Assembly (NCBI GenBank): GCA_016125045.1
Contig: WGML01000010.1
Location: 1-64,000 of the forward strand
Direction of reading: 5' to 3'
Length of the DNA: 64,000 nt
Source: a bacterium
Lineage (GTDB): Bacteria; Pseudomonadota; Alphaproteobacteria; Caulobacterales; Hyphomonadaceae
The notes below the pieces were generated by a model that worked only from the letters and a program-made list of their open reading frames with translations, searched no databases and had not been told where the DNA came from. A program made the position numbers and the translations under genes. This document shows positions 46,144 to 55,265 of the stretch, piece after piece (the stretch's first letter is position 1; every line of letters starts with the position of its first letter).

Positions 46144-47445
46144 TCAGCCAGTGGGGTCTTCTTCCCGCGCATTCCGGCGGACGATCACCTTGTCGGTGCG
46201 TCTGCCATCCATGTCGACGACCTCGAACGCCAGCGGGGAGCGCTCCACGCGGTCGCCTTCAACGGGAACGCGCCGCAGCAGATGCATGATCAGGCCGCCG
46301 ACAGTTGAGAAGCTGCCCCCCTCATCGAGCCCTCGAAGTCCCACCAGCTGTTCCAGCTCGTCGATCGGCGTCATGCCATCGACAAGCCACGACCCGTCTT
46401 CCCGCGTGACTGGCGGCGCAATTCCCTCATCGTCGCCGAGCGCGGCGTCCCCGGCGATCGACTCAAGCACGTCAGCCGCGGTGACAATGCCGAGGACCGC
46501 CCCATACTCGTCCGCAACCACGAGCATGCGGACGGAGTGTCCCCGCATGGCGTCGAGCAGCCGAAGCACCGGCGTCGTCTCCGGCACGAACGCCGGCGGA
46601 TGCATGACCGCGCGCAGGTCGATTTTGCCCGTGGCCGCGAAAGACGCGAGCAGATCCTTCGCCTGCACCACGCCGATGATCTTGTCGGGATCGGCTTCAG
46701 CGACGGGAAAGCGCGAGTGCTGGCTCTCCCGTATTTCGAGCAGGATTTCGTCCTGCGGCTGATCGACATCAAGCCACACCATCTCGGTCCGCGGCGTCAT
46801 GATCGTGCGCACGGAACGATCGCCAAGGCGCATCACCCCCTCGATCATCTCGCGCTCCTCGGACTCGATCAGGCCGACCTTGGCGCCCTCATCGATCAGC
46901 GACTGGAGCTCTTCCTCGGTCACGTCTTCCTGGCGCGTCTTGTCCATCCTCAGGATCTTCAGAAACACTTCGGTCGTCGCCCCCAGCAACCAGACGAGCG
47001 GCGACGCGCCGACCGACAACAGAGACATCAGGGGCGCCATGGCGGACGCCAGGACTTCCGGCGCCGCAAGCGCGACCCGCTTCGGGACAAGTTCCCCAAA
47101 GACAAGCGACGCAAACGTCGTGAACACGATGACGACGCCGAACGCGGCGGGCTTGGCGTACTCTGCAAGATCCGGCAGCAGCCGCGCGAGCAGCGGCGCA
47201 AGATCGTCCGACAGCGCGGTTGCGCCATAAGCGCCCGCAATGATGCTGATCAGCGTGATTCCAACCTGCACGGTCGAAAGAAGCTTCGAGGGATCGTCAA
47301 GCAGCCGCAACGCGCTCTTGGCCCCGACGGAGCCGCGGTCCGCCATGGCTTTGAGCCGAGGCCGGCGCGCCGAGACGAGCGCCATTTCCGAGAGGGCGAA
47401 AACACCGTTCAGCAGGATCAGGCAGACGAGAATCAACAGGTCCAT
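46144..47445 (-). CDS. Hemolysin-related CBS-domain transporter (CorC/HlyC, CNNM family)
   Basis: This 433-residue protein has an N-terminal DUF21/CNNM membrane domain (LLILVCLILLNGVFALSEMA, LVFGELVPKRVAL), two CBS domains (MTPRTEMVWLDVDQP; IGVVQAKDLL; VVADEYGAVLGIVTAADVLE) and a C-terminal CorC_HlyC domain (DGMTPIDELEQLVG). Members export or sense Mg2+ or Co2+ or affect ion homeostasis. ATG 47445 begins the first helix. It is convergent with the SDR gene. Confidence 0.92.
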   Translation of the reverse strand: MDLLILVCLILLNGVFALSEMALVSARRPRLKAMADRGSVGAKSALRLLDDPSKLLSTVQVGITLISIIAGAYGATALSDDLAPLLARLLPDLAEYAKPAAFGVVIVFTTFASLVFGELVPKRVALAAPEVLASAMAPLMSLLSVGASPLVWLLGATTEVFLKILRMDKTRQEDVTEEELQSLIDEGAKVGLIESEEREMIEGVMRLGDRSVRTIMTPRTEMVWLDVDQPQDEILLEIRESQHSRFPVAEADPDKIIGVVQAKDLLASFAATGKIDLRAVMHPPAFVPETTPVLRLLDAMRGHSVRMLVVADEYGAVLGIVTAADVLESIAGDAALGDDEGIAPPVTREDGSWLVDGMTPIDELEQLVGLRGLDEGGSFSTVGGLIMHLLRRVPVEGDRVERSPLAFEVVDMDGRRTDKVIVRRNAREEDPTG

Positions 47446-47647
47446 GATGAGGTCGCCGTGAAGCCGGCGCAGCGTCTCCTTCAGTCCGGCGAAACGTCGC
47501 CGGCTCCAACTCGTCCGAACCCTATTTGCGATACTCCGTCGCCTACAGCAACGAGGATGTTTCGCGTCTCGGGGCTGGCCCCGCCCTGACAGTTGATTTT
47601 GGCGGCCCCACCATCCGATGATCGAAGCTGAAAATGGGAGGACCGAG

Positions 47648-48184
47648 GTGGCTGATACAACGCAAGCGGACGGAACGCTCTTCAACTCGGCCCGAAGGAC
47701 CGTCGTCACCTGCCTTGCAGGATTTTGCCTGACTGCGTGCGCCGGCCTCGCCTCGAACTCGTCAATCGCGGCTTCGACAGCACCGCAGGCCGCCGATTTT
47801 ATCGGGACCTGGCGTCTTGTGAGCTGGACCGCGCAGACGCCCGGACAGGCCGCGACCTATCCGATGGGGGCCGATGCGCTGGGGTTCATCATCTACGCTG
47901 CGGATGGAAGCATGTCCGCTCACCTTGCCCCGAATCCCGAAGGCGCGGCGGCCGGAGGCGCCGAACCACCCAGAGCGATCGCGTATTCGGGAGGATACGA
48001 CCTCACCCCTGACACCCGGCAGGTGCACCACCGCGTCCGAATTGCGACCATTCCGCAATGGATCGGGACCACGCTCACGAGGTCCTATGACTTCGACAAC
48101 GGCCGCCTCACCCTCTCGACACCGCCCGCGAGCACTGGCTCGACGAACGCCCTGGTGTGGGAGCGCCTTCCCGTCCCTCGTTGA
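47648..48184 (+). CDS. Lipocalin-like domain lipoprotein
   Basis: This 178-residue protein has a leader ending in GFCLTAC, a lipobox. The body matches a lipocalin-like (Lipocalin_5) domain: FIGTWRLVSWTAQ, ALGFIIYAADGSMSAHL, YSGGYDLTPDTRQVHHRV and LTRSYDFDNGRLTLSTP. GTG 47648 follows GGGAGG at six bases; an ATG at 47618 is an alternative. It starts the group of small envelope genes that follow. No ligand can be inferred. Confidence 0.83.
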   Translation: MADTTQADGTLFNSARRTVVTCLAGFCLTACAGLASNSSIAASTAPQAADFIGTWRLVSWTAQTPGQAATYPMGADALGFIIYAADGSMSAHLAPNPEGAAAGGAEPPRAIAYSGGYDLTPDTRQVHHRVRIATIPQWIGTTLTRSYDFDNGRLTLSTPPASTGSTNALVWERLPVPR

Positions 48185-48284
48185 GATCCGTGCGATCGGC
48201 GCTTCAGCTTTCCCTTGGCGACCGCCACCCAATGGCGCTAACTGAAACAACGACCCGACAGGGCGAATACAGGGAGGGATTGAA

Positions 48285-49118
48285 TTGACATCGATGACAT
48301 TCGCGCGGGCGCCACGCCTTGCGGCGCTGATCGGCGCGCTCGCCATGAGCGTGCTCGCCGCGTGCACGACCAAGCCGGCGGAAACCTCGGCGGCGGCCCC
48401 CGCTCAGCCGGTCGCCGCACAGGAGCCCCTGGGCCTTTATGAGCTGCGCATCTACACGGCCGCCGAAGGCAAGATGGACGCCTTGCACAGCAGGTTCCGG
48501 GACCATACGACACGGCTGTTCGAGAAGCACGGGATGACGAACATCGCCTACTTCTCTCCGATCGACCCCGCCGACGGTCGGCTGATCTACATCCTTGGCT
48601 ACAAGGACCGGGCGGCGCGTGATGCATCCTGGCGAGCCTTCGCGACCGATCCGGCCTGGACGGCCGTATATCAGGCGTCACAGGCCAATGGCTCACTCAC
48701 GAGCAAGATCGAGAACGTCTTCATGACCCCGGCGGAGTACTTCCCGTCGCCCAGGCTTGAGAACGGTTCGGCGCCGCGCGTGTTCGAGCTGCGGACCTAC
48801 ACCGCGACGCCCGGCAAGCTGGAGAACGTCCACAACCGCTTCAAGAATCACACGATCGACCTCTTCACGAAGCATGGGCTGACTTCGATCGCCTATTTCA
48901 GGCCCGATCAGATGAACCCCGCCTTCGGCAACAAGATGACCTACATCCTCTCGTTCCCGAGCGCCGAAGCCCGTGGACCGGCCTTCCGCGCATTCGCCAC
49001 GGATCCGGAATGGGTGAAGGTCGCCGCTGACAGCGAGAAAGACGGGCCGATCCTCGCGCAGCCGAACGCAATCGCATCCACCATGATGAAGGCGACCGAC
49101 TATTCGCCGCTGAAGTAA
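48285..49118 (+). CDS. NIPSNAP family lipoprotein with two repeats
   Basis: This 277-residue protein has a leader ending in SVLAAC (lipobox) and two NIPSNAP domains of about 100 residues: LYELRIYTAAEGKMDALHSR and FELRTYTATPGKLENVHNR open them. NIPSNAP is a dimeric ferredoxin-like fold. TTG 48285 sits six bases after GGAGGG, better placed than ATG 48294. Bacterial members are poorly understood; a binding or monooxygenase-like role is possible. It follows the lipocalin gene by 100 bases. Confidence 0.87.
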   Translation: MTSMTFARAPRLAALIGALAMSVLAACTTKPAETSAAAPAQPVAAQEPLGLYELRIYTAAEGKMDALHSRFRDHTTRLFEKHGMTNIAYFSPIDPADGRLIYILGYKDRAARDASWRAFATDPAWTAVYQASQANGSLTSKIENVFMTPAEYFPSPRLENGSAPRVFELRTYTATPGKLENVHNRFKNHTIDLFTKHGLTSIAYFRPDQMNPAFGNKMTYILSFPSAEARGPAFRAFATDPEWVKVAADSEKDGPILAQPNAIASTMMKATDYSPLK

Positions 49119-49380
49119 CGGACGACCTCGACTGACAGGCCCTGCGCCCTTTCGCCCGATCCCGGGGGAAGGGGCGCATCCGTTTTTGGAGCCCACACCG
49201 TTGGCCGCTCGCCCAGGGCGCTCTCGGTTTCGGGAGCAGACGTGATCGGCCGCGAGCCCTCTAGCCCCTCCCGGGCCAAGAACACTCCTTGTGTTCGCCG
49301 GGTTGCGCCACATTTTGGCGTCTGGGCTTGGCAGCGACGCCGACGCACCGCCGGGTCCCCAGCACGATGGGAGCGCAGAC

Positions 49381-50079
49381 ATGATCGAACATCGCCCGTT
49401 TTCGAGCCTTGGGCGCGCAAACCATGGCTGGCTGGACGCAAGACACCACTTTTCGTTCGCGGACTACTTCAACCCCACGCGGATGAATTGGGGCCGTCTG
49501 CGGGTCTGGAATGACGATACGATCCAGCCGCGAGCGGGCTTCCCGCCTCACCCGCACCGCGACATGGAGATCATCACCTATGTGCGCTCCGGGGCCATCA
49601 CCCACGAAGATTCGATGGGAAATCGCGGCCGTACCGCGGCGGGTGACGTGCAGGTCATGTCGGCGGGAAGCGGCGTTCGGCATTCCGAGTATAACCTCGA
49701 AGACGAGCCGACGACGCTGTTCCAGATCTGGATCGAGCCCGATCGTTCGGGCGGCGAGCCGTCCTGGGGCGCGCGGGAGTTTCCGACGGCTGACCGCGCC
49801 GGGTCGTGGTCTGTTCTGGCGTCGGGCCACGACGACGACGACGCGCTGCCGATCCGCGCCGACGCCCGAATCCTTGGCGCAACGATTTCCGAGGGCGACG
49901 AACTCACCTATCCGCTTGAGCCCGGTCGGCACGCGTATCTCGTCCTCGCAACCGGCGCGGCGGACGTGAACGGCGTGAGGCTTGACGCGCGCGACGCCGT
50001 CGCGGTGCGCGACGAGCCGGCCCTCACGATCAAGGGATTGAAGGGACCCGTTGAAATCGTCCTCGCCGACACGCTTTGA
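49381..50079 (+). CDS. Pirin family protein (YhhW-like)
   Basis: This 232-residue bicupin has the metal-binding motif PPHPHRDMEIITYV, then THEDSMGN, with His/His/His/Glu ligands, and SAGSGVRHSEYN at the end of the N-terminal cupin. A C-terminal pirin domain follows. ATG 49381 follows GGGAG at seven to eight bases. E. coli YhhW oxidises quercetin in vitro; the physiological role is uncertain. It is a single gene on this strand, 262 bases after NIPSNAP. Confidence 0.92.
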   Translation: MIEHRPFSSLGRANHGWLDARHHFSFADYFNPTRMNWGRLRVWNDDTIQPRAGFPPHPHRDMEIITYVRSGAITHEDSMGNRGRTAAGDVQVMSAGSGVRHSEYNLEDEPTTLFQIWIEPDRSGGEPSWGAREFPTADRAGSWSVLASGHDDDDALPIRADARILGATISEGDELTYPLEPGRHAYLVLATGAADVNGVRLDARDAVAVRDEPALTIKGLKGPVEIVLADTL

Positions 50080-50212
50080 GGTATGATGCCGGCGGATGAG
50101 GGTCCGTGCGCAGCCTTCATCCGCCGTTCACCGCAGCACGGTAATCATCGTAATACGATTTTGAACGCCTTCCCTCGCCCGGAAAACCGTAGTCAAATCA
50201 ATGGAGTTGACC

Positions 50213-50416
50213 ATGCGCGCTTTGCTGCTCCTTCCCACGCTTCTCACGCTCACCGGATGCGGAACCCTGATCGGTGTGACCGGCAATGTGGTCGAGGGCG
50301 CCGTTGGCGTGACCGGAGCCGTCGTCGGCGGCGCGGTCGACGCAGTCACGACCAGTGAGGACGAGCAGATGCGCAAGGATGTGAAGCACATGAAAAAGGA
50401 GAGGGATCAGGACTAG
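50213..50416 (+). CDS. Small lipoprotein of the NF038104 type
   Basis: This 67-residue lipoprotein has a leader ending in LTLTGC, then a hydrophobic glycine/valine-rich stretch (VEGAVGVTGAVVGGAVDAV) and an acidic-basic tail (EDEQMRKDVKHMKKER). The look matches small NF038104-type lipoproteins. ATG 50213 follows GGAG; ATG 50201 in the same frame is possible. Function unknown. Confidence 0.7.
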   Translation: MRALLLLPTLLTLTGCGTLIGVTGNVVEGAVGVTGAVVGGAVDAVTTSEDEQMRKDVKHMKKERDQD

Positions 50417-50566
50417 CCGCACCTCCTCTCGCACCGATCGCTTCGAGTTGACCTGCCGCCATCAGCTCTACCGTTGCAAATTGGTGACAGTTGAGCGACT
50501 TTGAGCTCACCAGTGTCGTGTCGGCCCGGATGCGGGTCGGCGGGACAAGCCAAATGGAGACATGAC

Positions 50567-51040
50567 ATGCGCACCGCGCTTCTTGCTGTCGCCGGCTTCG
50601 CCCTTCTTGGCGCCCCGGCGCACGCGCTTTCCGTCGAAACCCGTATCTCCGCGGCGTTCGAGGAAAAGCTGAAGGACGATTATGGATTGCGCGAGGCCGA
50701 CATCCTCAAGCAGGCACTCGCCGCCAAGATCGAGCGTCGCCTCGCGGCCGCGCCAAACGTCGACCGCGTGGTCGTCACCATCGAGGACGCCGTTCCGAAC
50801 CGCCCGACTTTCGGTCAGCTCAACGACGAACCGAGCCTCGATCTGGTTCGCAGCTTCTCGATCGGCGGCGCCCGGGTCACCGGCGTAGCTTACGACGCGG
50901 CGGGGCGCGAAATCGGCTCCCTCGATTACGACTGGTATGAAACCGACATCACCCAGGCGATCGGGTCGACTACGTGGACCGATGCACGCTGGGTGTTTGA
51001 CCGTTTCGCCCGCAAGTTCGCCAAGGAATTGGCGAGCTGA
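50567..51040 (+). CDS. Secreted protein of unknown function
   Basis: This 157-residue protein has a Sec leader ending in APAHA and no membrane anchor afterwards. The mature part has helices (FEEKLKDDYGLREADILKQA) and strands (RVVVTIEDAVPNRP, GSLDYDWYETDI), ending with a helix (WVFDRFARKFAKELAS). I do not recognise a family. It is preceded by the small lipoprotein and followed by the convergent queE; it may belong to the periplasmic group here. Confidence 0.75.
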   Translation: MRTALLAVAGFALLGAPAHALSVETRISAAFEEKLKDDYGLREADILKQALAAKIERRLAAAPNVDRVVVTIEDAVPNRPTFGQLNDEPSLDLVRSFSIGGARVTGVAYDAAGREIGSLDYDWYETDITQAIGSTTWTDARWVFDRFARKFAKELAS

Positions 51041-51073
51041 AAACCTGGGGGCGCGCGACACGCCACGCGCCTT

Positions 51074-51712
51074 TCAAGGCAAGCCGATCAGCTTGTGTGA
51101 CTGCAGACTGAGACGCCACTGAGGGTGGGCGAGGCAATACTCAGCCGCGGCTGCAGTCGCCTCGCTCTTCATCGGACCGTCCATCGGCTGAAGAAAAAAG
51201 TGCTTGAAATCAAGTTTCGAAAACTGCTCTGGCGCGGCGTCCACCTGCGGAAACACCAGTTTCAACTCGTCGCCACGCATGATCACCAGTCGTGCGGTCG
51301 ACTTCGGGCTCACACACAACCAGTCAATCCCTGCAGGCGCCTCCACGGTCCCGTTGGTCTCAACGCCGATCTCGAAGCCCTTGCGATGCAGGGCGTCGAT
51401 CAGGTTCGAGTCGAGCTGAAGAAGCGGTTCGCCGCCCGTGCAGACAACATAGGGACGCGCGCCCGATCCGGTCCCTGGCCACATCGCCGATACGTGCTCC
51501 GCCAGGTGCTCGGCATTCGCGAAACGACCGCCCCCCGGACCATTCGTCCCGACAAAGTCGGTGTCGCAGAAGGTGCAGACCGCGGACCGACGGTCACGCT
51601 CGAGGCCGGACCAGAGGTTGCAGCCCGCAAACCGCAAGAAGACCGCGGCCCGTCCGGAATGGGCCCCCTCACCCTGCAGCGTGTAATAGGTTTCCTTGAC
51701 GGAATAGGTCAC
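51074..51712 (-). CDS. queE: 7-carboxy-7-deazaguanine synthase
   Basis: This 212-residue radical SAM enzyme makes 7-carboxy-7-deazaguanine in queuosine synthesis. It has [19 protein letters not shown], the cluster motif with a long first gap ([21 protein letters not shown]14-C-X2-C), typical of the proteobacterial QueE form, and [11 protein letters not shown]. It starts at GTG 51712, overlapping the queC stop by four bases. QueD and QueF are not in this window. Confidence 0.94.
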   Translation of the reverse strand: MTYSVKETYYTLQGEGAHSGRAAVFLRFAGCNLWSGLERDRRSAVCTFCDTDFVGTNGPGGGRFANAEHLAEHVSAMWPGTGSGARPYVVCTGGEPLLQLDSNLIDALHRKGFEIGVETNGTVEAPAGIDWLCVSPKSTARLVIMRGDELKLVFPQVDAAPEQFSKLDFKHFFLQPMDGPMKSEATAAAAEYCLAHPQWRLSLQSHKLIGLP

Positions 51713-52419
51713 GCCGCCCCCCCGCCGGCCGCATAGGAGACCCATCCCTTCGCCCTGAGGTCGCAGGCCGGACACGACCCGCACCCATATCCCCAGTCAT
51801 GGCGAAGACCTCGCTCGCCGAAATAGCAGGTATGGGTCTCCTCGACGATCAGATCGACCAGCTCCCGCCCGCCAAGGGACCGGGCGAGACGCCAGGTCGC
51901 CGCCTTGTCGATGTGCATGAGCGGCGTCTCGATCGGCATGTCTCGGTCAAGCCCGAGGCCGAGCGTCGTCGCCATCGAACGGATCGTACCCTCCCGGCAG
52001 TCGGGATAGCCGGAAAAATCCGCCTGCGACGCTCCGATGACCAGCGAGGCGAGCCCGCGGCGATAGGCGACGGCCGCCGCAAACACCAGAAAGACAAGAT
52101 TGCGCCCGGGCACGAAGGTCGACGGCAGCCCCGACTCGAGCATGGTGATCTCGGTCTCACGCGTGAGCGCCGTGTCCGAAACATCCCCGAGCACCGACAG
52201 GTCGATCACATGATCATCGCCGAGCCGCTCGGTCCAGTCGGCGCCAAGCGCCGGCAGCAAGGCGCGGATTCGCGGCCGGCACTGAAGTTCGATCGCATGT
52301 CGCTGACCATAGCTGAAGCCAATCGTCTCCACCCGCTCGAATCGGGTGAGCGCCCAGGCAAGACAGACGGTGGAATCCTGCCCACCGGAAAAGAGGACGA
52401 GCGCGTTCGACGAAGCCAT
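51709..52419 (-). CDS. queC: 7-cyano-7-deazaguanine synthase
   Basis: This 236-residue enzyme forms preQ0 from 7-carboxy-7-deazaguanine, ammonia and ATP. It has the PP-loop [18 protein letters not shown] and the zinc site [13 protein letters not shown] near the C-terminus, where all four Cys/ligand positions fit. It is first in a queC-queE operon. It is divergent from the LuxI-like gene, with 153 bases between, where a lux-box-like palindrome lies. Confidence 0.94.
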   Translation of the reverse strand: MASSNALVLFSGGQDSTVCLAWALTRFERVETIGFSYGQRHAIELQCRPRIRALLPALGADWTERLGDDHVIDLSVLGDVSDTALTRETEITMLESGLPSTFVPGRNLVFLVFAAAVAYRRGLASLVIGASQADFSGYPDCREGTIRSMATTLGLGLDRDMPIETPLMHIDKAATWRLARSLGGRELVDLIVEETHTCYFGERGLRHDWGYGCGSCPACDLRAKGWVSYAAGGGAA

Positions 52420-52511
52420 GTGCGGTGTCTCGGTCAGCTCCGGTTCGTTGTCCAGACCGGCGGACGCCGCGGGCGACACGCAGAACAACTCAGAGGATCA
52501 TATATGGACAC

Positions 52512-52532
52512 AATACGACCTCTGGTTGTATT
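52512..52532. promoter_or_regulatory. lux-box-like inverted repeat upstream of the LuxI homolog
   Basis: AATACGACC (52512-52520) and GGTTGTATT (52524-52532) pair at eight of nine positions around a TCT spacer. The palindrome ends 40 bases before the luxI-like start, a usual position for a LuxR-type activator near the -35 box. It does not match a specific published lux box in full. Confidence 0.5.
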
Positions 52533-52572
52533 CCTCGGTCTGCGCCTTTTGCGCTGACGCAGGAGAACGGAC

Positions 52573-53478
52573 GTGATCCATGTGGTGACCAGCGAAACGC
52601 AACATCTTTACGGGCGCCAGCTCGATGACATGTTTCGGATGCGTCACGCCTACTACATTGAGGGCCACGCCTGGGCCGGGCTTGTTGGACAGGACGGCAA
52701 GGAAGTTGACGCCTTCGATGATGGCGGCGTGGTCTACCTCCTCAGCCTTGACCCATGGGGCCGTGTGGCGGCCTCCGTGCGTTTGAACCCGACCACAGAG
52801 CCGACCCTCCTTGGCGCGTTCGCCGACCACAGCGATGAGCCCCTTCCGTCCTCCGCCGCGTGCTGGGACATATCAAGATGGATCGCCGACCCTGTGCACC
52901 GCCGATCGACGCATGGGGCCTGGCCGTCCAACCATCAGCGTGAACTCATCGTCGGCATGCTCGAATTCGCCGAGAGCCGCGGGGTGACTCACTTCACGAT
53001 GCTGTCCGAACTCCGTCTTGCCGAGCGGGTTGCAACCTACGGCTGGCCGGTGAGATGTCTCGGCGCGCCACGCGACTATGAAGGCGGAAAAGGCACGGCT
53101 GTGGCCGCGGAAATACGGGTCGGTCCCGACATCCTCGCGCTTACGCGCCAGAAGACGGGCGTATTCCATCGCGTTCTCTTCGAGGCGCCGCCCGCGATCC
53201 ACCGCCCCGCGCCGGAGCTCTCCGCTGCCCTCACCTCAGCGCTCGATGCGTGCGGGGTTGAACAGGCGGCAAGGCTGGTGCGAGCGCTCGCCGACCAGAT
53301 CGCCGCCGGATATGGAGCGGAGTCGGCCGCCGCAATTGAGCTGGTTTCGGCGATCCAGCGAATTCTTGAATCCGCCGGCGCAAGTCTCAGCCGCGAAGAC
53401 ACCCTTGAGGACGCCGAAACACCCGCCGAAACACCGGATGTCCGCGCAAAATCAGGGCGCGCTGCGGCCGCTTCCTGA
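52573..53478 (+). CDS. LuxI-family acyl-homoserine-lactone synthase with C-terminal extension
   Basis: This 301-residue protein aligns with LuxI over about residues 1-200. Arg24 and Trp34 (FRMRHAYYIEGHAW), Asp46 and Asp49 (KEVDAFDD), Arg70 (GRVAASVRLNP) and Arg102 (WDISRWI) match conserved LuxI positions. The usual Phe28 is Tyr and the usual Glu near position 99 is Asp. Typical LuxI proteins have 190-225 residues; here about 90 more follow (LSAALTSALDACGVEQAARL, then an acidic tail), helical and without a known domain. GTG 52573 follows AGGAG. It makes a diffusible acyl-HSL, by homology. No luxR lies nearby. Its 3' end overlaps the glycosidase gene by 27 bases. Confidence 0.82.
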   Translation: MIHVVTSETQHLYGRQLDDMFRMRHAYYIEGHAWAGLVGQDGKEVDAFDDGGVVYLLSLDPWGRVAASVRLNPTTEPTLLGAFADHSDEPLPSSAACWDISRWIADPVHRRSTHGAWPSNHQRELIVGMLEFAESRGVTHFTMLSELRLAERVATYGWPVRCLGAPRDYEGGKGTAVAAEIRVGPDILALTRQKTGVFHRVLFEAPPAIHRPAPELSAALTSALDACGVEQAARLVRALADQIAAGYGAESAAAIELVSAIQRILESAGASLSREDTLEDAETPAETPDVRAKSGRAAAAS

Positions 53479-54897
53479 GCGGCCGAAGATTGCGCTGTGC
53501 AACGCCTCGAACTCGCTGGAAGCGACGATGTTGCGGATCAGCCTGCCACGCGTGAGGCGGCCCTCTTCGATTTCCCGGAGATAGGTTTCCCTGGCGACGC
53601 CGTCCGGCTCCCGATTCAGCATCGCCCGGTACACAAGTCGCAAGAACGCAGAGCTCCCGCAGCGCTGCGGCGGGCACCGCGCAGCCCATTCCGCGTCGAC
53701 GCGAATGGCCGCCACCATCCCGTCGACATCGTCCTTTTCGAGAAACGCCATCGCCTTCGCAAGCTCCGCATCATCGGGGGCGCGGCGGACCGTGACGCAA
53801 TAGGCGTACTTCACCCGCTCGGCCGGCGAAGCGCCCTTCGGCGACGATGCGCCGCCACCGCACCCGGCCTCCTTGCCCGCAAGCGCGCGGTCGCCGAGCA
53901 CGAAGTCGCGAACCGCATCGTAGGATGGCTTCGCGGCAAGCGATTCCCAGCGCCCGGCCCGGTTCTTTGACACGGCGACAAGTCCCATGACGGACTCATG
54001 GCTTGGCGCCCAATAGGGTTCGTCGAGCAGCTCATAGATGTGGGCGAGTTCCAGCGGATAGGTGCGCGACAGCTCTTCAAGCCGTTTCATCCAGAAAACG
54101 AGCCCCTCGCTCTGGCGGATCGGGTCGTAGTCGTCTTCCCAGGGATGATTGAATTCGGTCACCCAGATCGGCTTGCCGTAACGCGCGAGTTCCTTGAACG
54201 CCCATTCCGGATCCTGGCCGTACATGTGCCAGACGGAGATGTCCCAGACGACGCCGTCATCGGCGAGCCGGTGAAACGCGCCAATATGGCCCCAACCAGC
54301 GGTGCCGATCGCCTTTCGCGCCGTCGGGTCGACCTTCATGACCCCCTCGGAGAGGCCGCGAAGATACGCGCTCACCTTCTCCCAGCGCGGGCCGTAATAG
54401 TCGAGGCGATCCAGCCCGCCCGCGGGTCCCCAGTCGCAGTTGTACTGGGTGCCGTCATCGCGCATTTCGCAGGCGGTGATGATCGCGTAGTTCTCCTGCT
54501 CGTTTCCAAGCTCCCAGTCCCGGATCCTGGATTTGAGGCGCGAAACATAAGCCTCCGCGAAGCTCTGCGTCGCGCGCCTGATCTCAGCGGGGGTCGAATT
54601 GTCCATGTCGACCCCCGGCGTCAGGATCGGGACCACGGTCACCCCGACCTTCTCGGCCGTGATGATCAAACGCTCCAGACGCGGGAGGTCGTCCATGCTT
54701 CGCACATTCACGCGATAGGAGGTCAGACCAAGGTCGTGGACGAGGGCGATCTGTTCATCGACCGAAACGTCATACGCGCTGAACGGGTGCCCGTTCACGC
54801 CCCATTCGATCGCCGCGCCTTGCGCGTCCGCGCGCGGCTGGAGCGACCCTGTCGCCAGCGCGATCGCGCAGATCGCGAAGGCCGCAATTCCCCTCAT
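53452..54897 (-). CDS. Secreted glycosidase-like protein with a C-terminal DUF4214 domain
   Basis: This 481-residue exported protein has a Sec signal and a TIM-barrel region resembling clan A glycosidases (PslG-like). The likely acid/base is the Glu in RDWELGNEQENYAII and the nucleophile the Glu in PIWVTEFNHPWEDDY. The C-terminal 120 residues carry a DUF4214 domain (FLRLVYRAMLNREPDGVARE, GRLIRNIVASSEF). ATG 54897 follows GGGAGG. It may cut exopolysaccharide. It is convergent with the LuxI-like gene, so they could be functionally linked by signalling, but this is only inference. Confidence 0.8.
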   Translation of the reverse strand: MRGIAAFAICAIALATGSLQPRADAQGAAIEWGVNGHPFSAYDVSVDEQIALVHDLGLTSYRVNVRSMDDLPRLERLIITAEKVGVTVVPILTPGVDMDNSTPAEIRRATQSFAEAYVSRLKSRIRDWELGNEQENYAIITACEMRDDGTQYNCDWGPAGGLDRLDYYGPRWEKVSAYLRGLSEGVMKVDPTARKAIGTAGWGHIGAFHRLADDGVVWDISVWHMYGQDPEWAFKELARYGKPIWVTEFNHPWEDDYDPIRQSEGLVFWMKRLEELSRTYPLELAHIYELLDEPYWAPSHESVMGLVAVSKNRAGRWESLAAKPSYDAVRDFVLGDRALAGKEAGCGGGASSPKGASPAERVKYAYCVTVRRAPDDAELAKAMAFLEKDDVDGMVAAIRVDAEWAARCPPQRCGSSAFLRLVYRAMLNREPDGVARETYLREIEEGRLTRGRLIRNIVASSEFEALHSAIFGRSGSGRSAP

Positions 54898-55265
54898 CCA
54901 GTGTCCCTCCCTGCCATCGCCGGAGACGAGCTTGATCCTCACGCCAAGGGGGCGAGACCTGCCGTGCGACCGCCGACGATCCGACACGGAAGCGCTGTGC
55001 AAGATACGCCCCACTTTCCGCTACGAAAAGCCGGTTCGCGCCGCGGCGTCGGCGGGGCCGCGTGGTCTCGCGCCTAGCGATAGCCCGCTTCAGGGTTTCA
55101 CCTTGCCGGGAGCAGGAGGCCTCCACACGGTCGCTTGAGATCGCGCCAGAAGAAAAAGGCAGCCCGACGGAACCGCCAGGCTGCCTTTTTCTTCTGCTCG
55201 TCGATCTCTAGCGTCGGAAGGGAGGAAGCCGTGGTCGGCCTCCTCCCAACCGAATGCGTAGGCGC
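54898..55265. other. Intergenic region holding a strong bidirectional terminator
   Basis: The 368 bases between the glycosidase gene and ompA (both minus strand) contain the terminator at 55147-55196. Bases 54898-55146 should hold the promoter of the glycosidase gene. I see no extra protein or RNA gene. Confidence 0.5.
55147..55196. terminator. Bidirectional rho-independent terminator downstream of ompA
   Basis: CAGAAGAAAAAGGCAGCC (55147-55164) is the exact inverse of GGCTGCCTTTTTCTTCTG (55179-55196): an 18-bp perfect stem, 14-base loop, with A and T runs inside the arms so that either strand ends in U. It lies 70 bases after the ompA stop. Confidence 0.9.

Noticed and set aside
53998..55077. 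359-codon plus-strand frame opposite the glycosidase
   Set aside because: No domain-like pattern; the minus-strand gene has a signal peptide, ribosome site and two domains.
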